Positions 50,406-57,863 of a DNA stretch of 64,000 bases are shown here, one piece after another. This DNA comes from Hymenobacter jeollabukensis (GTDB lineage Bacteria > Bacteroidota > Bacteroidia > Cytophagales > Hymenobacteraceae), in assembly GCF_005771675.1 (NCBI RefSeq), contig NZ_VAJM01000019.1:1-64000 (forward strand), in the 5' to 3' direction. Below the pieces are notes generated by a model. It made no database searches. It was not told the DNA's origin and saw nothing but the letters and a program-made list of their open reading frames with translations. The number at the start of each line of letters is the position of its first letter. The stretch's first letter is position 1. A program made the position numbers and the translations under genes.

Positions 50406-50523
50406 AGGCGGTGAGCTGGGGAAGTGGTGAAATGGTGAGTCTGACGTTCGGGCGGCCAAATACCGCGCACGTGGGGCCAGCGCAGCGGTACCCAGTACCT
50501 CATCACCTCATTCGTTCGCCAAA
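50406..50523. repeat. gap with weak heptad-like repeats inside the ars cluster
   Basis: Units like GGTGAGC, TGGGGAA, TGGTGAA, TGGTGAG (50411-50440) lie beside the start of the acetyltransferase gene. The other end shows CCTCATCACCTCATT in the complementary sense. Pairing is weak, so a terminator role is uncertain. Confidence 0.4.
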
Positions 50524-51297
50524 TTAATACGCCCGGCGCAGCATGTCGGCGTATTCGTTGGGCAGGGGCGAGGCTTCCACGGCCCGCGCCGCCCGCTCCA
50601 CGTCGTAGGGCACGCGCACCAGCTCCGAGCGCAGCCCCGCCGGGTCCGTCAGCGAAGTCTGTTCGTCGAGGTGCAGCAGCAGGTAGGCGGCGCGCGGGTC
50701 GCCGTCCTTGGGCTTGCCCACCGAGCCGATGTTCAGGGCGTGGTGGTAGCGGGGCGAGGTGCCCGGCTCGGCGGGCAGTACGCGGTGGAAGGGCTTGTGC
50801 GTGTGGCCAAACAGCAGCACGTCGGCCCCGGCGTCCTGCAGCACGCGCCGGAAGCTGGCCTCGGGCCGGTCTTCAAACAAATACTCGTTGATCTTGCGCG
50901 GGGAGCCGTGCACCAGCAGCATGCTGAGCGTGCACGGCTCGTCCTGAAACTCCAGCCGTAGGTGCTTGGGCTGCTGGCGCAGGTAGCGCCGCTCCCCGGT
51001 GCCCACCACGGCGTTGGTATAGGCAATGCTCTGCGCCCCGAGGGCTTTGTCGGCGTCGGTTTTGTAGGCGCAGCCGCAGTTGTCGCTGCCCAGCCCGATG
51101 CCCTGGTCGTAGTTGCCGGCAATGGTGGGAATGCCGCGCCGGCGCACTTCGCCGATGACTTCGTTGGGCCAGGGCGCGTAGCCCACCAGGTCGCCCAGGC
51201 AAAAGGTCATATCGGGGCGGCGCTGGTCGAGGTCGGCTAGCACGGCTTCCAGGGCCGGCAGGTTGCCGTGCACGTCGGAGAAAAAGGCGAGGGTCAT
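50524..51297 (-). CDS. metallophosphoesterase in the ars cluster
   Basis: A 257-residue calcineurin-type phosphoesterase. Metal motifs are SDVHGN (Asp8, His10), GDLVGY (Asp36), GNYD (Asn62), HGSPRK, and GHTHKPFH. The family acts on phosphoesters; no fixed substrate is known for this subfamily. The gene lies between the arsI gene and the acetyltransferase gene, 84 bp and 118 bp from them. Similar metallophosphoesterases recur next to ars genes in other bacteria, as far as I recall, but no function has been shown. The domain call is firm and the context a clue. Confidence 0.9.
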   Translation of the reverse strand: MTLAFFSDVHGNLPALEAVLADLDQRRPDMTFCLGDLVGYAPWPNEVIGEVRRRGIPTIAGNYDQGIGLGSDNCGCAYKTDADKALGAQSIAYTNAVVGTGERRYLRQQPKHLRLEFQDEPCTLSMLLVHGSPRKINEYLFEDRPEASFRRVLQDAGADVLLFGHTHKPFHRVLPAEPGTSPRYHHALNIGSVGKPKDGDPRAAYLLLHLDEQTSLTDPAGLRSELVRVPYDVERAARAVEASPLPNEYADMLRRAY

Positions 51298-51381
51298 AGC
51301 AGCGGTTCGTCGGAGGCTTGGCGGCAGAACGCCCCGCCGGGCAGGTGCGCGGCGGGGCGTTCCGGGAGGTAAAAGGCAGGG

Positions 51382-51954
51382 TTAGCAGCAGCCGCTGCCC
51401 GGGGCGCAGCCGGCTTCAGTGGCAGCGGGCGCGGCAGCCGTGTCGAGCAGCGTGAAGGTCATGGGGGCGGTGGTCAGCACCTCGGCGGGCGCGGCCTGGG
51501 CGGCCGGCGCAATGCAGCACTGGGCGCTGGCCTCGGACTGGTACTCGTCGGCGTAGCGCGGGTCGTTGAACTCGGCGTCCTCGTGGAAGTAGTACACTTC
51601 CCATTCCGTGCCGTCCGGGTCGTTCACCCAGAACTTGTCCTGCTTGGCGTAGCAGCAGGCCGTGCCCATTTCCTCGCGCTGCACCAGCCCGGCCGCCTTG
51701 GCCGCCGCCAGCCGCTGCTGCAGTTGCTCCACGGTTTCGACCTGGAAGCCCAGGTGCCCGAAGTTGCTGGCCACCCGCGCCGGGTTCTGCACGAAGGAAA
51801 TAATCAGCGAGGGCGCGTCGAGCACGTACTTGGCGTAGCCGGGCTTGATTTTGGTGGCCGGCTGCCCGAAAAAGGCGTCGTAGAAGCCGACGGTAGCGGC
51901 CAGATCAGCCACGTACAGGCTGACGTGCATGCGGGGAAATGGGTTGGTTTTCAT
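51382..51954 (-). CDS. arsI: ArsI/CadI-type VOC metalloenzyme, C-As lyase candidate
   Basis: A 190-residue vicinal-oxygen-chelate protein. The Fe(II) ligands of ArsI are in place: His10 (PRMHVSLYV), His67 (NFGHLGFQV) and Glu119 (EWEVYYF). The vicinal pair Cys100-Cys101 in GTACCYA is in the MAs(III)-binding position. Two more Cys pairs are in the C-terminal tail (AQCCIA and the terminal GCC), typical of the CadI/ArsI group. ArsI cleaves the carbon-arsenic bond of methylarsenite and of trivalent aromatic arsenicals with O2. Cadmium-induced CadI is the main alternative. It follows arsR by 60 bp. Confidence 0.9.
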   Translation of the reverse strand: MKTNPFPRMHVSLYVADLAATVGFYDAFFGQPATKIKPGYAKYVLDAPSLIISFVQNPARVASNFGHLGFQVETVEQLQQRLAAAKAAGLVQREEMGTACCYAKQDKFWVNDPDGTEWEVYYFHEDAEFNDPRYADEYQSEASAQCCIAPAAQAAPAEVLTTAPMTFTLLDTAAAPAATEAGCAPGSGCC

Positions 51955-52014
51955 AGCGCAGAAAGGGTTGGAAAAGGGGAGAACAGAAAAGGGTCGGAGG
52001 AAAACGGAGCCGGC

Positions 52015-52356
52015 CTAGCAGGCGCAGCCGGCGGGCCCGTCGCAGCAGGTGGCCTGCTCGAAGAAGCCGGCGAACTGCCGCTGCACCCGGGCCAGCAGCT
52101 CGGTGTCGAGGCAGTAGCACACGGTCAGCCCGTCGATGTCGCCGCGGATGAGGCCGGCCGCCTTTAGCTCCTGCAGATGCTGCGACACGGTGGTGCGCGA
52201 GAGCGGCAGCTCGGCCGCGATGTCGCCCGAAATGCAGGTTTTGCGGGCCGCCAGCAGCTCGATGATGGCCACGCGGGCCGGGTGACTGAGGGCCTTGGCC
52301 ACCCGGGCCAGCTGCTGCTGGGCCTCGGTAAATTCGGCGAGCTTGGCGTACGTCAT
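52015..52356 (-). CDS. arsR: ArsR/SmtB-family arsenic repressor
   Basis: A 113-residue regulator from the ATG at 52356 (MTYAKLAEFT). A winged-helix core holds the recognition helix SRTTVSQHLQELKAAGLI. Cysteines at the C-terminus read Cys104-Cys105-x5-Cys111-x-Cys113 (QATCCDGPAGCAC). This resembles the C-terminal As(III) site of the AfArsR type, where a CC-x5-C pattern is used, as I recall. Further Cys are at 41, 80 and 82. It would be released from the palindromic operator at 52372-52393 on binding trivalent arsenic and thus derepress the whole cluster. Confidence 0.93.
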   Translation of the reverse strand: MTYAKLAEFTEAQQQLARVAKALSHPARVAIIELLAARKTCISGDIAAELPLSRTTVSQHLQELKAAGLIRGDIDGLTVCYCLDTELLARVQRQFAGFFEQATCCDGPAGCAC

Positions 52357-52371
52357 GGGTTTGTTATGAAG

Positions 52372-52393
52372 TATGACGTAAACATACGTCATA
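52372..52393. promoter_or_regulatory. ArsR operator candidate (9-bp inverted repeat)
   Basis: TATGACGTA, four bases, TACGTCATA. The 9-bp arms are perfect. The site ends 15 bp from the arsR ATG. A further half-site TACGTCAT overlaps the ATG itself (52349-52356). The arrangement fits an autoregulatory ArsR box, and the site is at the head of the ars cluster. Confidence 0.6.
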
Positions 52394-52475
52394 GCCTGAG
52401 AAAAAGAAACCGTCCGGCAGCTATTTTTTCGGACGAAAGAAATAGTTGTCGGACGGATTGCTGATTGTCAACTCG

Positions 52476-52739
52476 TTAATGTGAGCGGTTGGTCGGGTCG
52501 AAGCCGGCGGTGTCGTCGCTGAGCGTGGGCGGGCGCGGGGTAGCGGCTTCGTCGCTGCCGTCGGAGTAGAGGCGGTCGGCGGTGTTGCGGGCTACGGGCT
52601 GGCCGTGGGTTTCGCGGTTCAGCATGGCCGTGCTGCCGCCTTCGGTATTGTTGTTTTCCTGGGCCGCGTCGGGGCGGTCCGAGGCGTCGCGCCGCGGCTG
52701 CTCGTCGGCGGGCTGCGGCTGTTGGGATTTGGCTGCCAT
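52476..52739 (-). CDS. small acidic disordered protein with RETxGQ motif
   Basis: An 87-residue hydrophilic protein rich in Gln, Asp, Asn and Pro (MAAKSQQPQPADEQPRRDAS). It shares the motif ML(N/D)RET(H/Y)GQ with the 84-residue protein at 52877-53131, together with the Ser/Thr/Gly-rich lead-in. No hydrophobic core, signal or domain. It may be a stress-induced disordered protein. Short length means confidence rests on the paralog. Confidence 0.6.
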   Translation of the reverse strand: MAAKSQQPQPADEQPRRDASDRPDAAQENNNTEGGSTAMLNRETHGQPVARNTADRLYSDGSDEAATPRPPTLSDDTAGFDPTNRSH

Positions 52740-52876
52740 GGTTGTGAAAACTAGGTTGGGTCTGGCTTACCTGTACGCAGCCCGCGCCCGGGCGGACGAG
52801 CCGGCGGCTCCGAAGTCCGCCGCGACGGGCAACAAAAAGCCCCGGCGCGGGGCCGGGGCGGGTAGTTCGGTCGGGC
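52740..52876. other. intergenic gap between the two small-protein genes, with a possible terminator
   Basis: A CG-rich palindrome (CCCCGGCGCGGGGCCGGGG, around 52841-52859) sits near the end of the gap. It is flanked by AAAA on the minus-strand 3' side of 52877-53131. It could terminate that gene. Nothing else is seen. Confidence 0.4.
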
Positions 52877-53131
52877 TTAGTCGGCCCGCGCGTTGGGGTT
52901 TTCCTCGCCCGGCACGCGTTCCTCGTTGCCGAGGTGCTGCGAAGCGGGCTGGTTGAGGGCCGAAGTCAGGTCCGAAGTGTCCGCATCAGGCGCGGGCTGG
53001 TCGAGAATCTGGCCGTAAGTTTCGCGGTCGAGCATGCTCTGCGAGGTGCCTTCGGATTGGTCGGGGCGGGTATCGGCGGCCGACTGCGGGCGTTGGGCGT
53101 CGGGGGCTTTTTCGGGAGTGTCCGGATGCAT
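52877..53131 (-). CDS. small acidic disordered protein with RETxGQ motif, paralog
   Basis: An 84-residue acidic protein (MHPDTPEKAPDAQRPQSAAD). The middle segment SEGTSQSMLDRETYGQILD aligns with TEGGSTAMLNRETHGQPVA of the neighbour at 52476-52739. The shared core with different flanks shows a tandem duplication followed by divergence and not chance composition. The function is unknown. The core could be a binding motif for a partner. Confidence 0.65.
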   Translation of the reverse strand: MHPDTPEKAPDAQRPQSAADTRPDQSEGTSQSMLDRETYGQILDQPAPDADTSDLTSALNQPASQHLGNEERVPGEENPNARAD

Positions 53132-53149
53132 GGGAGGAAGATTGAGCGG

Positions 53150-53332
53150 TTAGTCGACGGGGTAGAGGCTGTGGCAGGCCGGATCGAGCTGCTCCCAATA
53201 GCGCACGCGCCGGGGAGCGGGGCGGGTAGCAACACCAGCAGCCGAGGCCGCCGCTGTAGGAACGGTGGGGGCGGGGCGCTGAGCCGACTGGGGCGTTTGC
53301 TCAGCGGGCGGGGAGGTATGGCTTTGGTTCAT
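53150..53332 (-). CDS. small proline-rich protein of unknown function
   Basis: A 60-residue protein (MNQSHTSPPAEQTPQSAQRP) with a Pro/Ala/Thr-rich first half and a more structured end (PAPRRVRYWEQLDPACHSLY). It lies 18 bp from the next small gene in the same direction. Too short to be sure; the similarity in style to its neighbours supports a small-protein cluster. Confidence 0.5.
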   Translation of the reverse strand: MNQSHTSPPAEQTPQSAQRPAPTVPTAAASAAGVATRPAPRRVRYWEQLDPACHSLYPVD

Positions 53333-53500
53333 AGGGCGGTATGGGAAAAGCCGACGGCTGTGGGACGCCGTCGTAACTCTTCTACGCAAAAGCCGCCCGA
53401 ACGGACGGCCGCCCGCCCGCGTACAGGAAGGCTGCCTTGCTTGCCGGGTTTGCCCGGTAGGCCCGGCCTTGTTTTTCCCTTCTTCCGAACCGTTGCGGCC

Positions 53501-53785
53501 ATGCACGTCGAGCACCAAACCGAAGACCAGACGTTTTACCTCACTTCCCACGGCTACGAAGGCGAGCTGGCCTACAGCCGCCCCGCCGAGGACGTGGTAG
53601 ACTTTCAGCACACCTACGTCGATGAGCACCTGCGCGGGCAGGGCGCGGGCGAGGCCCTAGCCAAAGCCGCCCTCGACTGGGCCCGGCAGGAGCACCTGCG
53701 GGTGCGCACCAGCTGCCCGTACATGGCCAAATTCGTGCAGCAGCACGCCGAGTACCAGGATTTACTGGAAAATGCCGGCAAGTAG
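53501..53785 (+). CDS. YjdJ-type GNAT N-acetyltransferase
   Basis: A 94-residue one-domain acetyltransferase of the short PF14542 type (YjdJ, N-acetyltransferase superfamily). It starts MHVEHQTEDQTFYLTSHGYE. The key segment is DFQHTYVDEHLRGQGAGEALAKAALDWARQEHLRVRTSCPYMAKF with the R-G-x-G-x-G loop and the S-C-P-Y-x-x-K-F motif. These small proteins may acetylate polyamines or proteins; the substrate is unknown. It is transcribed toward the amylase gene. Confidence 0.88.
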   Translation: MHVEHQTEDQTFYLTSHGYEGELAYSRPAEDVVDFQHTYVDEHLRGQGAGEALAKAALDWARQEHLRVRTSCPYMAKFVQQHAEYQDLLENAGK

Positions 53786-53860
53786 CAGGCCGTTGGCGGT
53801 TCTGCACTGCGCTCAGGATGACGGCCGATAAAAGCTGATGTCCTCACAACTCCAGACACA

Positions 53861-53896
53861 ACGGCCGCTTCCGAAACCGGGAGCGGCCGTTTTTTA
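53861..53896 (+). terminator. terminator after the YjdJ-type gene
   Basis: The stem ACGGCCGCTTCCG / CGGGAGCGGCCGT is followed by TTTTTT on the plus strand. It lies 75 bp after the stop codon. Confidence 0.75.
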
Positions 53897-53916
53897 TTCC
53901 GCCTTGGTTTCTGCGG

Positions 53917-56900
53917 CTACTGCTTCACCACTTTCAGGTGCTGCGGCTGCCCGTTTACTTCCACCGTCAGCACGTAAAGGCCGGGGGCGGCGCGGCGCAG
54001 CGCGGCGCTCAGCTTGGCTGAAGCCTCGGCCGCGGTGAGCAGCGGCGTGCTGAGCACGACCCGGCCCGGGGCGGTGCGCAGCGCGAGCTGCAGCTGCGCG
54101 GTGGCCGGCAGGCCGTCGAGGCGCACGTCGCCGGTAGTGGGGTTGGGGTAGATGGTCAGCTCGGAGCCAGGGCCGGCGGCCACGTACTGCGGTGCGCTGT
54201 AGGTGGTCTTGCCGTCGGTATCGGTCTGACGCAGGCGGTAATAAGCGGCTGCCGTAGCTGCGTCGTCGACAAACAAGTAAGCCTGGCGCTGGGTGCTGGT
54301 GCCGTGGCCCGCCACCTGCCCGATGCGGCGGTACTGGCGCCCATCCATCGATTTTTCGACCTCGAAGCCGGCGTTGTCCTGCTCCTGCGCCGTGGCCCAT
54401 CGCAGCTGCACGGTGGCCGGACCGCGGCGCTGAGCCACGAAATCGAGCAGGGTGACGGGCAGCACCACGCCGCCCGTGCCGATGCTGAAGGGCGAGAAGC
54501 TGCTCACGCCGCTGGCCGTAACGGTATAGGGCCCGCTGCTGCCCACCGCGGTGGTCGAGTAGGAGCCCCAGCTGCCGTTGCCGTTGTAGTGCATGACGGC
54601 GGCGCGGCTGCGGTCGAAGCCGACGTTTTCGTCGGTGGCATTCCACTGGAAGGTCAGCGCGGCCGTCAGCGCCGTGCTGGGGCTGATGTCCCAGGTGCGG
54701 TCGACGAAGGCGCTGGCCTGGGCGTGCGGGGCGCCGCTGGTACCGTTTTGCAGCACGCCGCCGAACACGCGCACCGGTACGGTGGGCGCGGTAGTGCCGG
54801 TGTTCAGCACCGTCAGCGGGGTGTAGCTGGCGCTGGTGCCCACGGGGTAGAGCAGGGTGGTGCCGGCCGGGGCCGGGCGCACCAGCGCGCCGCCGCTGGC
54901 CGCTCTGTTTTTCGTCACCACGTAGCGGCTGGCATCGGCCCCGCTGATGGTGGCGGTGCTGGCCAAGGTCAGGTTCTGGTCGCCGAGCAGCAGGTGGCCG
55001 TTGCTCAGCGCGAGGGTGCCCGTCACGCTCACCGGCGCCAGCAGCTGCACGTCGGCGGCGTTGTCGATGGTCAGGTTGGCGAAGCTCAGCGCGCCGCTGC
55101 CGCCCAGCGTCTGGGTGCTGGCGCCGGCCAGCGCCACGGTGCCGTTGCTGACGAGCGTGCCGTTGTTGCTCAGGTTGCCGGCGAGGCGCAGGGTGCTGCC
55201 GGCGGCCAGGGTGAGGGTGGCGCCGCTTTCCACCGTCAGGCTGCGGGCCTGCAGGGTGCCGCTGCCGAGGGCGGGCATGTAGCTGCTGCCGGCCGGCACG
55301 AGCACGTCGGTGGTGGCCGAGGGCTGCAGGCCGCCTTCCCAGTTGCGGCAGCTGCTGGCGTCCGAGCTGTTGTCGTTGCCGGTCCAGATGGCCACCGTGT
55401 TGGCGGCCGGGGCGCTCAAGGCGCTGGGCGCGCTCGGGGCGGTGTAGGTGACCTTCACGTAGCAGCGCTGGCCGGTGTAGGTGCTGCTGGTGTTGCGCAG
55501 CTTCAGGGCCAGCCAGCCGGTGCTGCTGGGCGTGTAGGTGCCGGTGATGGTGCCCACGCCGGTGGCGGCCTGCAGGCGGTTGCCCTGCCGGTCGTAGAGG
55601 CCGAAGGTCAGGTCGCGGCCGGTGCCGCTCAGCTCGGGGTACAGCTCGTAGGTGACGGTCTGGCCGCTCTGCGCGTAGATTTTGCCCACCACGCGCTGGT
55701 TGGTGGAGTTGTCGGGCAGGCGGCCGCCCTGGCCCAGGCTCTGGCAGTTCTGGTCGCCCAGGTCATCGGCCAGCTCCCACTCCTGGGTGGTGGCGGCGGC
55801 GCGGGCGGGCAGCACGTTGCTGCTGCCCTGGCCCTCGGGGGCCCACACCGAGTAACCCCGCCGGCCAAAGGCCGCCGAGCCGTTGCAGGGCGGGGTGTTG
55901 ATGCGCACGCGCTGGTCCTGGGGCACTACGTACACATAGCTGCCGTTGGCGCCGGAGTAGTCAATCAGCCGGGTGCCGGGCGCGAAATCCGAGTCGACGT
56001 AGGTTTCCTGCCAAGTGTCCCAGTTGTCGTTGATACCGATGAGGGCCTTGGCGCCGCGCTCAATAACCAGGTGGTCGGCCTGCTGGGCACGCACTTTGTA
56101 GGCGCCGTCCTTGAAGTGCAGATTCTGGTGGCACCAGATCAGGTTCACCAAGTCGTCGCGCAGGGGCAGGTCGGTGGCCGAGGTGGGCAGGTGCGAAAAC
56201 CGCTTGCCGGTGCCGCCGATGTTGAACAGGTCCTCGAAAAACACCTGCGGGTTGCCGTCCACGGCGAAGGCCGCGGCGTAGGCGGCCGAGAGGCGCGGGT
56301 CGAACGGGTCGATGTGCGGGGCCAGCTCCGAGCCCGCGTTCCAGCCGGTGTAATTGCCGCTGGCGTCGAGCTGGGGGCGGAAGGTGTCGTGGTTGTTCAC
56401 GAACGGGGCCGTGCGGTGCACGTACACCGCCGAGGTGCCCGAGCCGTACTGCGCCACCCGCTGGCCCTGCTGGTAGCCCGGCAGATTGCCAATGTTGAAG
56501 CTGCCGTTGCCGCTCACCATGCTGTAGAGCCCGTCGCGCAGGCCGAAATCGAAGGTGCCCATCAGAAACTCCGAGCCGTTGTTCTGGCCCGTCACGCTGC
56601 CCACGTAGGTATCCAGGTCGCCGCCGCCGCCCACGAACTCGCCCACGTTGAACATGGCGTTGCCGCCGTTGGCCCAGCCGGCCAGGTACTTCAGGTTGTA
56701 GCTCCAGTCCTGCTGGGCGGCGTAGCTGAAGTGCTTCACCGCGTCCCAGCGGAAGCCGTCGACGCCGGTTTGCTTTTTCAGCCACACCAGCCAGCTGCGG
56801 GCCTGGTCGCGCGAGTAGCCGGCGCTCTGGGGCGGGTTGTAGCTGCTGGTGGTGCTGGGGCCGTAGCCATCGGAGCCGCCGTCGTCGCCGTAGCAGAAGT

Positions 56901-57561
56901 CGGGGCCGAAGTAGGGCGCGGCCATGTCGCCGGACGTGGTGTTGTGGCCGGCGTGGGCGTGGAAGTTGGGGTAGTTCTTGGTCCAACGGCCCTGGCGCAG
57001 CAGGTATTCGGCCGAGGTTTCGCCCGCTTCGGGCAGGGGCGTACCGTAGCAGGCGTAGCGGAAGGTCTTGTAGCCGTTGTTGCTCGACATGGCGTACGAG
57101 TCCGGGTCCTGCCCGCCCGCGCCGGTGCTGGTGCCCGCCCCGTCGGCGTGGTTGAGCACCACGTCCTGAATCACCTCGATGCCGTTGGCGTGCAGCACGG
57201 CCACCAGGCGCAGCAGCTCGTCCTTGGTGCCCACGCGGGTGCCCGTCGCGCCTTTCTGGTACTTGTCGCCGAGGTCGTAGTGGTCGAAGGGCGAGTAGCC
57301 CACGTCCGAGGTGGCGTTTTTGTTTTTAACGGTCGGCGGAATCCACACCGCGTCGATGCCCAGGCTCTTGAGGCGCGGGGCCAGGTCGGTCAGGTAGTTA
57401 GCCCAGCCCGCCGGGTAGTTCGAGTTCCAGTAGTCCCACCAAAAGGCCTGGAGCACTACTTTTTTGTGGGTTTGCTGGGCCCAGAGCGGCTGGACCAGCA
57501 GCAGCAATAAAGCCAATAGCAGCGGCCAGCGCCGGCCGCGGCGGGAGTAAGCGTCGAGCAT
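53917..57561 (-). CDS. secreted GH13 alpha-amylase with beta-sandwich modules and T9SS type A signal
   Basis: A 1214-residue exported glycoside hydrolase. The ATG at 57561 gives MLDAYSRRGRRWPLLLALLL, a good signal peptide. The GH13 barrel shows DVVLNHADG, nucleophile Asp273 (DGFRWDAVKH), acid Glu308 (NVGEFVGGGG) and Asp392 (NNHDTFRP). A beta-sandwich region follows (QRVVGKIYAQSGQTVTYELY), then a right-handed beta-repeat module with LTVESGATLTLAAGSTLRL. A long beta-rich part ends in ELTIYPNPTTGDVRLDG...LKVVKQ, a T9SS type A signal. It degrades starch or glycogen outside. The large extra module is unusual for an amylase. Confidence 0.93.
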   Translation of the reverse strand: MLDAYSRRGRRWPLLLALLLLLVQPLWAQQTHKKVVLQAFWWDYWNSNYPAGWANYLTDLAPRLKSLGIDAVWIPPTVKNKNATSDVGYSPFDHYDLGDKYQKGATGTRVGTKDELLRLVAVLHANGIEVIQDVVLNHADGAGTSTGAGGQDPDSYAMSSNNGYKTFRYACYGTPLPEAGETSAEYLLRQGRWTKNYPNFHAHAGHNTTSGDMAAPYFGPDFCYGDDGGSDGYGPSTTSSYNPPQSAGYSRDQARSWLVWLKKQTGVDGFRWDAVKHFSYAAQQDWSYNLKYLAGWANGGNAMFNVGEFVGGGGDLDTYVGSVTGQNNGSEFLMGTFDFGLRDGLYSMVSGNGSFNIGNLPGYQQGQRVAQYGSGTSAVYVHRTAPFVNNHDTFRPQLDASGNYTGWNAGSELAPHIDPFDPRLSAAYAAAFAVDGNPQVFFEDLFNIGGTGKRFSHLPTSATDLPLRDDLVNLIWCHQNLHFKDGAYKVRAQQADHLVIERGAKALIGINDNWDTWQETYVDSDFAPGTRLIDYSGANGSYVYVVPQDQRVRINTPPCNGSAAFGRRGYSVWAPEGQGSSNVLPARAAATTQEWELADDLGDQNCQSLGQGGRLPDNSTNQRVVGKIYAQSGQTVTYELYPELSGTGRDLTFGLYDRQGNRLQAATGVGTITGTYTPSSTGWLALKLRNTSSTYTGQRCYVKVTYTAPSAPSALSAPAANTVAIWTGNDNSSDASSCRNWEGGLQPSATTDVLVPAGSSYMPALGSGTLQARSLTVESGATLTLAAGSTLRLAGNLSNNGTLVSNGTVALAGASTQTLGGSGALSFANLTIDNAADVQLLAPVSVTGTLALSNGHLLLGDQNLTLASTATISGADASRYVVTKNRAASGGALVRPAPAGTTLLYPVGTSASYTPLTVLNTGTTAPTVPVRVFGGVLQNGTSGAPHAQASAFVDRTWDISPSTALTAALTFQWNATDENVGFDRSRAAVMHYNGNGSWGSYSTTAVGSSGPYTVTASGVSSFSPFSIGTGGVVLPVTLLDFVAQRRGPATVQLRWATAQEQDNAGFEVEKSMDGRQYRRIGQVAGHGTSTQRQAYLFVDDAATAAAYYRLRQTDTDGKTTYSAPQYVAAGPGSELTIYPNPTTGDVRLDGLPATAQLQLALRTAPGRVVLSTPLLTAAEASAKLSAALRRAAPGLYVLTVEVNGQPQHLKVVKQ

Positions 57562-57788
57562 ACGCAAGGGGTGGGAAGTGGAAATCGGGGCGGAGAAGCC
57601 AACGCCGGGGTCAGCGGCCATTGGCTCCGCAAGATACAATCAGTGCGGCGGCAATTGCAAAGCGGTTATTGATCTAATAGTCAAGTGGTAAGGCTGATGA
57701 ATATTGCGTTGATTATTCGTAAAGTGCCAGCTGGGGTCGTAACCCGCATCGGACCGCGCATCCTGGCCGTCGTCAGATAAGTAGCAAT
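57562..57788. other. intergenic region upstream of the amylase gene
   Basis: About 225 bp holding the amylase promoter region. It is AT-richer than its surroundings at 57650-57720. No clear TAnnTTTG on the minus strand was identified with confidence. Confidence 0.4.
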
Positions 57789-57821
57789 AAAAAACGCCTC
57801 CCCGAACAGGGAGGCGTTTTT
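57789..57821 (-). terminator. terminator after the endonuclease gene
   Basis: A 13-bp stem (AAAAACGCCTCCC / GGGAGGCGTTTTT) with a six-base loop and outer A and T tracts. It lies 42 bp past the stop of the minus-strand nuclease gene. Confidence 0.8.
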
Positions 57822-57863
57822 CAGAAAGCGGCGGAACAGCAGTGCCGAAACCGGCAGCCGTCC

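Noticed and set aside
48248-52393. Reading the acetyltransferase cluster as simple phosphinothricin resistance or amine detoxification
   Set aside because: The arsR and arsI genes with their vicinal cysteine motifs at the head of the cluster make an arsenic context the better explanation, although PAT activity itself is not excluded.
53800-53835. A single CAGGATGACG end of the family B type after the YjdJ-type gene
   Set aside because: Only one end, about 15 bp, is present with no partner repeat or core hairpin. It could be a remnant, but cannot be supported.
54304-57510. 1068-residue open frame opposite the amylase gene
   Set aside because: Composition (Val, Gly, Ala, His, Arg-rich without motifs) and full antisense overlap with a GH13 gene show it is a shadow.
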